Source: Winogradskyella sp. (GTDB lineage: Bacteria > Bacteroidota > Bacteroidia > Flavobacteriales > Flavobacteriaceae). From it: a stretch of DNA of 33,394 bases. Shown here in pieces: positions 24,112 through 30,500 of this stretch. Each line of letters starts with the position of its first letter. Position 1 is the stretch's first letter. The stretch is from positions 740,659-774,052 of the forward strand of contig PBLD01000001.1 in NCBI GenBank assembly GCA_002722255.1, in the 5' to 3' direction. The notes beneath the pieces were generated by a model. The model did no database searches. It was given only the letters and a program-made list of their open reading frames with translations, and was not told the DNA's origin. A program made the translations under genes and the position numbers.

Positions 24112-25048
24112 TTATGAATTTGTTACTGATTGATTGGTTATGGTGTACGTTATACATTACACCAGCAAACAAATTAGCACAGCTTAAAACTCTAAGTTTT
24201 TTACTTTCTTGTTTTAGAGGTATAGAATTGGTAACGATTAATTCTTCGAGTTTTGAGTTTTCTAGTCGTTCATAAGCACTACCAGATAATATAGGATGGG
24301 TACAAATAGCTCTAACACTTTTGGCGCCTCGCTCCATCATTAAGTCAGCTGCTTTAGTAAGTGTGCCAGCTGTGTCTACCATATCATCTACCAATACTAC
24401 GTTTTTGCCAGTAACATCTCCAATAAGCTCCATATGAGAAATAACGTTAGCTTTAGCACGTTGTTTGTAACAAATTACAACATCGCTCTTTAAAGCTTTA
24501 GAATATGCATATGCACGCTTAGAGCCTCCCATATCTGGTGAAGCAATTGTTAGGTTGTCGAGATTTAAACTCTTTAAATAAGGTAAAAATATTGTTGAAG
24601 CAAATAAATGATCCACAGGCTTTTCAAAGAATCCTTGTATTTGGTCTGCGTGCAAATCCATAGTAATGATACGCGTTGCACCAGCAGCTTCTAACATTTT
24701 AGCTACCAGTTTTGCAGCTATAGGAACTCTTGGTTTATCTTTTCTGTCTTGTCTGGCCCAACCAAAATAAGGCATTACAGCAGTAATATGTCTGGCAGAC
24801 GCACGCTTAGCGGCATCTATCATTAATAGCATCTCCATTAAATTTTCTGGTCCGGGATGAGTAGAACCAATAATAAAAATACGAGTACCTCTAATAGATT
24901 CTTCGTAAGAAGGTTGAAACTCACCATCGCTATAAGTTGAGGTAATTACGTTACCTAAATCAACTCCATATGCGGCTGCAATTTCTTGAGCTAAATCTTG
25001 ACTTTGTGAACAGGTAAAAATCTTAGCTTCTGTAATGTTGTTAGGCAT
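24107..25048 (-). CDS. prs: Ribose-phosphate pyrophosphokinase (PRPP synthetase)
   Basis: Transfers pyrophosphate from ATP to ribose-5-phosphate, giving PRPP for purine, pyrimidine, histidine, tryptophan and NAD synthesis; cytoplasmic hexamer. 313 residues, full length. Motifs: DLHADQIQGFFEKPVDHL (metal and ATP part), SPDMGGSKRAYAYSKAL, PRPP loop VLVDDMVDTAGTLTKA and the flexible loop YFGWARQDRKDKPRVPIAAK. The start MPNNITEAKIFTC is the normal beginning. A good promoter lies upstream at 25096-25126, divergent from the tRNA promoter. Confidence 0.97.
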   Translation of the reverse strand: MPNNITEAKIFTCSQSQDLAQEIAAAYGVDLGNVITSTYSDGEFQPSYEESIRGTRIFIIGSTHPGPENLMEMLLMIDAAKRASARHITAVMPYFGWARQDRKDKPRVPIAAKLVAKMLEAAGATRIITMDLHADQIQGFFEKPVDHLFASTIFLPYLKSLNLDNLTIASPDMGGSKRAYAYSKALKSDVVICYKQRAKANVISHMELIGDVTGKNVVLVDDMVDTAGTLTKAADLMMERGAKSVRAICTHPILSGSAYERLENSKLEELIVTNSIPLKQESKKLRVLSCANLFAGVMYNVHHNQSISNKFIM

Positions 25049-25095
25049 CTGAAAGAGTAATTAAAAGGGTTGTTTGTTGCGTTGTTTTAAGGGTT

Positions 25096-25126
25096 CAAAG
25101 TTAGAAAAATAATTCACTCACAAAAA
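25096..25126 (-). promoter_or_regulatory. Promoter of prs
   Basis: On the minus strand TTTTTG (25126-25121), 17-bp spacer, TAACTTTG (25103-25096): full match to the Bacteroidota consensus. It predicts a leader of about 45 nt. Confidence 0.7.
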
Positions 25127-25148
25127 GCATAAAACCTACTATTTTTAG

Positions 25149-25178
25149 TTGCTTGCAGAAAAAAAATTTATACTTTTG
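25149..25178 (+). promoter_or_regulatory. Promoter of the tRNA-Leu gene
   Basis: TTG at 25149-25151, 19-bp spacer, TACTTTTG at 25171-25178. Transcription would start a few nt before the mature tRNA at 25191. Confidence 0.65.
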
Positions 25179-25190
25179 TCGTTCTGTTTT

Positions 25191-25272
25191 GCTCAAGTGG
25201 CGGAATTGGTAGACGCGCTGGATTCAAAATCCAGTTTCTTCGGAAGTGTGGGTTCGATTCCCACCTTGAGTA
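25191..25272 (+). tRNA. tRNA-Leu (anticodon CAA)
   Basis: 82 nt without the CCA end, which is not encoded. Full cloverleaf by eye: acceptor GCTCAAG / CTTGAGT (first pair G-T), D arm GCG...CGC, anticodon stem CTGGA / TCCAG with loop TTCAAAA (anticodon CAA, reads UUG), long variable arm with TTC-TTCG-GAA, T arm GTGGG TTCGATT CCCAC, discriminator A. The long variable arm is right for a leucine tRNA. Confidence 0.97.
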
Positions 25273-25281
25273 CAAGTCGAG

Positions 25282-25312
25282 CCTTCAACCTTTTATAGGT
25301 TGGAGGTTTTTT
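25282..25312 (+). terminator. Terminator of tRNA-Leu
   Basis: Stem CCTTCAACC / GGTTGGAGG (one G-U pair), loop ttttata, followed by six T. Confidence 0.85.
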
Positions 25313-25335
25313 GTTTTCAAAAACATCTAATTAAA

Positions 25336-25367
25336 TTTTTGAACAACTTAATGTTTTGGTTCAAAAA
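25336..25367. repeat. Inverted repeat downstream of the tRNA terminator
   Basis: TTTTTGAAC (25336-25344) / GTTCAAAAA (25359-25367) with a 14-nt loop. Weak AT-rich structure; role unknown. Confidence 0.4.
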
Positions 25368-25395
25368 AAGATCAATGTTGTGTACAGATAATTTT

Positions 25396-25428
25396 AAAAG
25401 GCAAGCGTAATATTATGCTTGCCTTTTT
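25396..25428 (+). terminator. Second strong hairpin/terminator before the exported TPR gene
   Basis: Sixteen-bp arms, AAAAGGCAAGCGTAAT (25396-25411) and ATTATGCTTGCCTTTT (25412-25427), with one G-T pair and no separate loop (about 4 nt must open). Ends in a T-run. It isolates the gene at 25499 from the tRNA unit, or ends an unrecognised short RNA. Confidence 0.7.
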
Positions 25429-25498
25429 GCGTTAGGTTGGTTTGGTATGTTTTTTGTGGTTTGTTTAATTGAATAACTGACTGTAAATCAACTACATT

Positions 25499-26887
25499 AT
25501 GAAACTGAAATCCATTGTTTTCTCGATAGTTTTGCTATTGAGTTCCGGTATTAATGCTCAAACTGAGTTAGAATGTAAAACCAAGCTTTCAATTTTTCAT
25601 GAAGCTGTTAAAGCCAAAAAATATGATGCTGCATACGAGCCATGGTTATATGTAAAGGATAATTGTCCAGATTTAAATCTTGCCACATATGCTGATGGCG
25701 AAAAGATATTAAAACATAAAATTGAAACTTCAAAGGGAGAAGTTCAATTGAGTTTTGTAAATACACTTTTAGATTTGTGGATACTGCGTGGTGAGCATTT
25801 TAAAAGTGATACTCCACAAGGCGAATATGAAGCAAAGGCCTGTCAGTTGCAATACGATTATAAGGTCGAGTTAGGGAAAAAAACTTTAGAACTTTTTGAA
25901 TGTTTTGACACTGCTTTTAATTCAGATAAGGAAACCTTTACGCATCCCAAAAGCTTATATACCTATTTTTCTTTGATGGTAGAATTATTTGATGCAGGTA
26001 AAAAATCGCCTACTGAATTATTTGAAACGTACGATGATATTAATGAAAAACTAGAAGTTGAAATTCAGAATTATTCTGAAAAATTAAATATCCTGGTAGA
26101 GAAAGTTGATAATGGAGAAACACTTACTAGCGGAGAAAAAAATAAGAAAAGAGCCTACGAAAGTTATCTTAAAAACTACACGCTTATTCAGAAAAACATG
26201 AATGTTATAGTAGATAAAAGGGCTACTTGCGAGAATTTGATTCCGTTATACACCAATGATTATAAGACCTTTCAGAACGATTCAATTTGGTTAAAACGTT
26301 CTGTTAGCAGAATGTACCATAAGGATTGTACAGATGATAATCTTTATGAAACGTTGGTTAAGCAATACGATAAGGTAGCGCCATCTGCAGACACAAAAAT
26401 TTATGTCGCTACAGTTTTAATGAAAAAAGGAAAATATGATGAGGCATATGAATATTTATCTCAAGGTTATGGGCTAGAGGAAAGGCCATACAAGAAAGCT
26501 AAATTGGCAATTACCATTGGTCTTATTTATAAGAAAAAATTTAAATACAGCAAAGCAAGGAATTTGTTTTTGGATGCGCTTAGGTTAAATCCTGCAAATG
26601 GAAAGCCTCATTTATATATTGCGAGTATGTATGCTGATAGTGCTAAGGATAAAAGTTGTGGTAAGGATAATTTTGAGCAAAGAGCAATTTTTTGGTTAGC
26701 AGCCGAAGAAGCTCAAAAAGCCTCTAGAGTAGATCCAACCTTATATGATTTAACACAAAAATATGTAGATAGTTATTTGGCAAAAGCACCTACTAAAGAA
26801 GAAATATTCCTTAGTGGTTTAGCAGGTAAAACTTTAAAAATTGGATGTTGGATGAACAGGTCTATTAAAGTGCCTAGTATAAATTAA
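25499..26887 (+). CDS. Exported TPR-containing protein of Bacteroidota type
   Basis: 462 residues. Signal peptide MKLKSIVFSIVLLLSSGINA with cleavage about residue 20-21. A mostly helical middle follows (residues 25-290, with KDNCPDLNLATYADGEKILK and a Lys/Glu-rich coiled segment near 185-215). TPR-like hairpins lie at about 300-375 (LMKKGKYDEAYEYLSQGY, then FKYSKARNLFLDALRLNPAN). A conserved ending (EQRAIFWLAAEEAQKASRVD, then SGLAGKTLKIGCWMNRSI) is familiar from flavobacterial hypothetical proteins of this type. It has five or more Cys residues, fitting an extracytoplasmic place. The function is unknown; a scaffold role is inference. Upstream is a terminator, so it is expressed alone. Confidence 0.83.
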   Translation: MKLKSIVFSIVLLLSSGINAQTELECKTKLSIFHEAVKAKKYDAAYEPWLYVKDNCPDLNLATYADGEKILKHKIETSKGEVQLSFVNTLLDLWILRGEHFKSDTPQGEYEAKACQLQYDYKVELGKKTLELFECFDTAFNSDKETFTHPKSLYTYFSLMVELFDAGKKSPTELFETYDDINEKLEVEIQNYSEKLNILVEKVDNGETLTSGEKNKKRAYESYLKNYTLIQKNMNVIVDKRATCENLIPLYTNDYKTFQNDSIWLKRSVSRMYHKDCTDDNLYETLVKQYDKVAPSADTKIYVATVLMKKGKYDEAYEYLSQGYGLEERPYKKAKLAITIGLIYKKKFKYSKARNLFLDALRLNPANGKPHLYIASMYADSAKDKSCGKDNFEQRAIFWLAAEEAQKASRVDPTLYDLTQKYVDSYLAKAPTKEEIFLSGLAGKTLKIGCWMNRSIKVPSIN

Positions 26888-27562
26888 TAAGAATATATTT
26901 CTATAGATATAAATTGGAAAATCTGAATATTAATTTAAGTCACTTGTAAAAAAATCTAAATTTTGTTAGAAAAGTTCGAGTTTATCTTTGGTTCAGGTTC
27001 TTTTAAATGGTTTAAAATGTCAGATTGATCAGAAAATATGAAATAACTTCTTTCAGAAAATTTATTTAAGCATTTAAAGATTTGAAATTGTTATTATGTT
27101 CATGGTTATATTTCCGCGTTAAGATTTGGCTAATATGCTCTCTGTATAGTTATAATAATGCCAATAAAAACTAATGATGATTTACTTAAATAACTACTAC
27201 AATTCTGTCTTATAATATTCTCGATCTATATTGTTTAAAACATAAAACAATTGTGTTACAATAAAACTTTTTTTGATTTTAAAGCGATGTTTCAAATAAA
27301 CCATAATAAATATATTTTGTATGTAAAGCTTAAGTGGTTTTAAAGCGAATTTTTTATACATATTTTTTCTCTCACTATTAATCCACTTGTTTTTATTCTC
27401 TTAACTATATTTTAAACAATTTGTAGTTAAAAACCTACAAAAAAAATACATTTTATTGATGAAATTGTTCTTTTATCATGTTTTGTGTTTTTTTAAGAAA
27501 AATTTATTAAAAACTGCACAGACAAATTATTTTCGTACATTACATGATAAATAATAATTTAT
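26888..27562. other. 675-bp AT-rich intergenic region upstream of the giant surface protein
   Basis: No credible gene on either strand; stops occur in all frames and only tiny ORFs are present. It holds two inverted repeats: ATTGTTT (27230-27236) / AAACAAT (27245-27251) and TTTGTAG / CTACAAA at 27420-27441. A direct repeat TTTTAAAGCGA lies at 27277-27287 and 27338-27348. A possible -7 box, TATTTTCG (27528-27535, one mismatch to TAnnTTTG), lies 27 nt before the ATG. It is probably a regulatory region or a long leader. Confidence 0.6.
27420..27441. promoter_or_regulatory. Inverted repeat, possible operator or leader hairpin
   Basis: TTTGTAG / CTACAAA with an 8-nt loop, 120 bp before the giant gene. 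Seven A follow on the right. Could be a weak hairpin or binding site; not proven. Confidence 0.3.
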
Positions 27563-30500
27563 ATGAACCAATTTTACCTTAAAAATTTTAACAGACTTTC
27601 AGTAAAAACAAGTTTTTCTCTAGTTTTTATTGTTTTATTTTCTGTAGGACTAAAATTAAATGCTCAATCTTGTACAGTAAATGCAGGGGTAGACCAAATT
27701 ATCTGTGAAAATGAAATTGTGCAATTAGACGGTACTACACCAGATACTTATGCAGAAGGACCAACATGGACGCAAATCGCAGGTCCGTCGGTAATTATTA
27801 CTGACCCTTCAGATCCCGACACAACAATTACGGGTTATGTAGGCGGTAATACTTATGTGTTTGAATTGTCTGCTGTTTGTTTTAATGGAAGTGAACCTTC
27901 GCAAACAGTAACAATAACTGTAGAGCCAATTACACAAGCTGCTGCTGGGCCAGATATAGAATCTTGTCCAGATTCTTCAGGTTCACTTATTATTAATGGA
28001 AATACACCTACTAATCCTGGAGAAACAGGTGAGTGGGTTATTGTTGGTTCAAATCCAGCAGGAGTACTCATTGGGGACACCAGTTCACCAGTGACTACAA
28101 TAACTCTTCCAGAAGGATCTGCGGGTTCAACAATATTGTCATGGGTAATAACTGGACCTCAATATGCGCCTGGTCAATTTTGTGAAACATCAGACGATAT
28201 AATAGTTACTAACATTGGTGGAGAATTCATTGTGGATGCAGGACCAGACCAAATACTTTCTAACTGTTATACAGTAAGTCAAAGTACTAATCTAAATGGT
28301 TCTTTTGGAGGTAGCAACATTAATGGACAACAAGGGACATGGACTTTTGTTAGTGGTCCAAATACTCCTTCAATAGGAAGTCCTAACAATAACAACACAG
28401 GAGTTTCTGGATTAACAGAAGGAGTTTATACATTTAGATGGGACGTTATGGGGCCTTGTGTAAATGGAAGTGATATAGTAACGATAACAGTGCCAGAAGC
28501 TACACAAGATGTTTCGAATGCATCAGTCCAAGACCCTGTTATAACGTTTTGTGACCCTTCTACAACAGAAGCGACTTTGGTGGGTTCTTTAGGAGAATTT
28601 ACTAATGAGTCAGTTCTTTGGGTACAAACTGGTGGCCCAGCTGCAACAATAATAGATGAGGATAATAGTACAACTCAGGTCACTGGTTTAATATCTCCCA
28701 ATACATATACCTTCAGTTACACAATAACCAATGATGATACATCATGTACATCAACCACAAATGTAACAATAAGATACAATATAGATCCAATAAGTATATT
28801 AGTTAATGGTGGTGATAATATTACAGGTGATTGTGGTGAGACTTCTATAGATGTACCTTTTACATTTACAAGTGGTAATTTCACCGAGTATACCATATTA
28901 AGTGGACCGGCTGATTCGGCAATATCTTTCCCAACGAATTATGCTAATGCAGGAGGTAGTCCAACTACAATTGATGTTTTTGACGTACCAGGGACATATA
29001 CCGTTAATTTTAGAAGAAGAAGGACAGGTAACCTGTTACAAGGATGTGATGAGGCTAATAGTAGTATCAGTATTTATATTTCAACTCCTATTTCTGGTTC
29101 TAATGCTGGATCTCCTCAGCAATTTATATGCGGTCAAATAGATGGTAATTTAGCCGGTAATACTATTAGTCCTGGTGAAACTTCAATTTGGTCGTTAGTT
29201 GACGGTCCGGATGGTATGACTAATGATGTTATAAGTGATCGTTATGCGCAAACCACTGCAATTGGTGTATCGCCTGCACAAACAATGATCCCTGGATTAT
29301 ACACCTTTAGTTATACCGTCTCTGCAGGTCCTAATTGTACGCCGCCTGCAGTTTCATTTACGACAGTTACGATAACTCCGCTAAGTAATTTACCTACAGA
29401 TGCTGGTGTAAATCAGACGGTATGTTTTAATGCTCCTGTACAACTTGCTGCTGCTCCATTATTAGATAGTCAAACAGGAATATGGACAGCATCAGATCCT
29501 AGTATTGTTTTCGAAGATGACACCGATCCAAATACTATAGCAACAGGATTCAATTTACCTTCAACGGTGTATACATTAAGTTGGTCTGTAGATGAGGCTG
29601 CTGGATTCCCAGATTGTGCTCCAGCCGAAGTTGATACTGTAGAGATTACAACGTTAGCTGACGAATCACCAACCATTGCTGATGCAGGAACAGACTTTTG
29701 TCTTCCCGACGGAACTATTTCTATACCAAATTTGGCAGGAAATGTACCTGATACGGATGAAACGGGAACATGGTCTCAGATTTCAGGTCCTAGTACAGCT
29801 GTATTTACAGATTTAAATGATCCGCTAACAGGAGTTACTGGTCTTATAAATGGTCAATATATATTTAGATGGACAATTGGTTACACGCCACCTGCCCCAA
29901 ATGGTTGCCCTGAAACTTTTGATGATATAGAAGTAGTCATTGCTGATACTGGTGCCGTAATAGATGCAGGTGATGATCAATCTTTATGTTTAGATCCAGT
30001 AGCTTTGTCGTTTACAATGAATGCCCAAGATCCTGCACCATTTGGTGGAGTAGGGACATGGAATTTAGTATCTGGTCTTACAGGTTATACTATCGATGAT
30101 GAAAATAGCCCTACAGCTACATTCTCTAATTTACTAGACGGAACTTATGTTTTTGAATGGGTTATTAATTATGGTAACTGTACAACGGCTGGTTCTGCCG
30201 ATACAGTAGAGATAGAAGTTGGTGTACCGCCAACAACAGCCAATATTCAAGGTGGTAATCAGGTTGTATGCGCACAGACAAATACAACAATAACTGCTGA
30301 CCCACTCCAAAACCCTAATGCAGAGACTGGTTCTTGGTCTGTTATTTCTGGCCCTAATACACCATCAATAGATAATCCAGGTAACAATTCAATTAATATC
30401 ACAGGACTTACTACAGGAACTTATATCTTCAGGTGGACTACCGTTAGTGGTTCCCCTTTATGTCCCGATTCAACGGACGATGTTACAGTAGAGGTATTTG

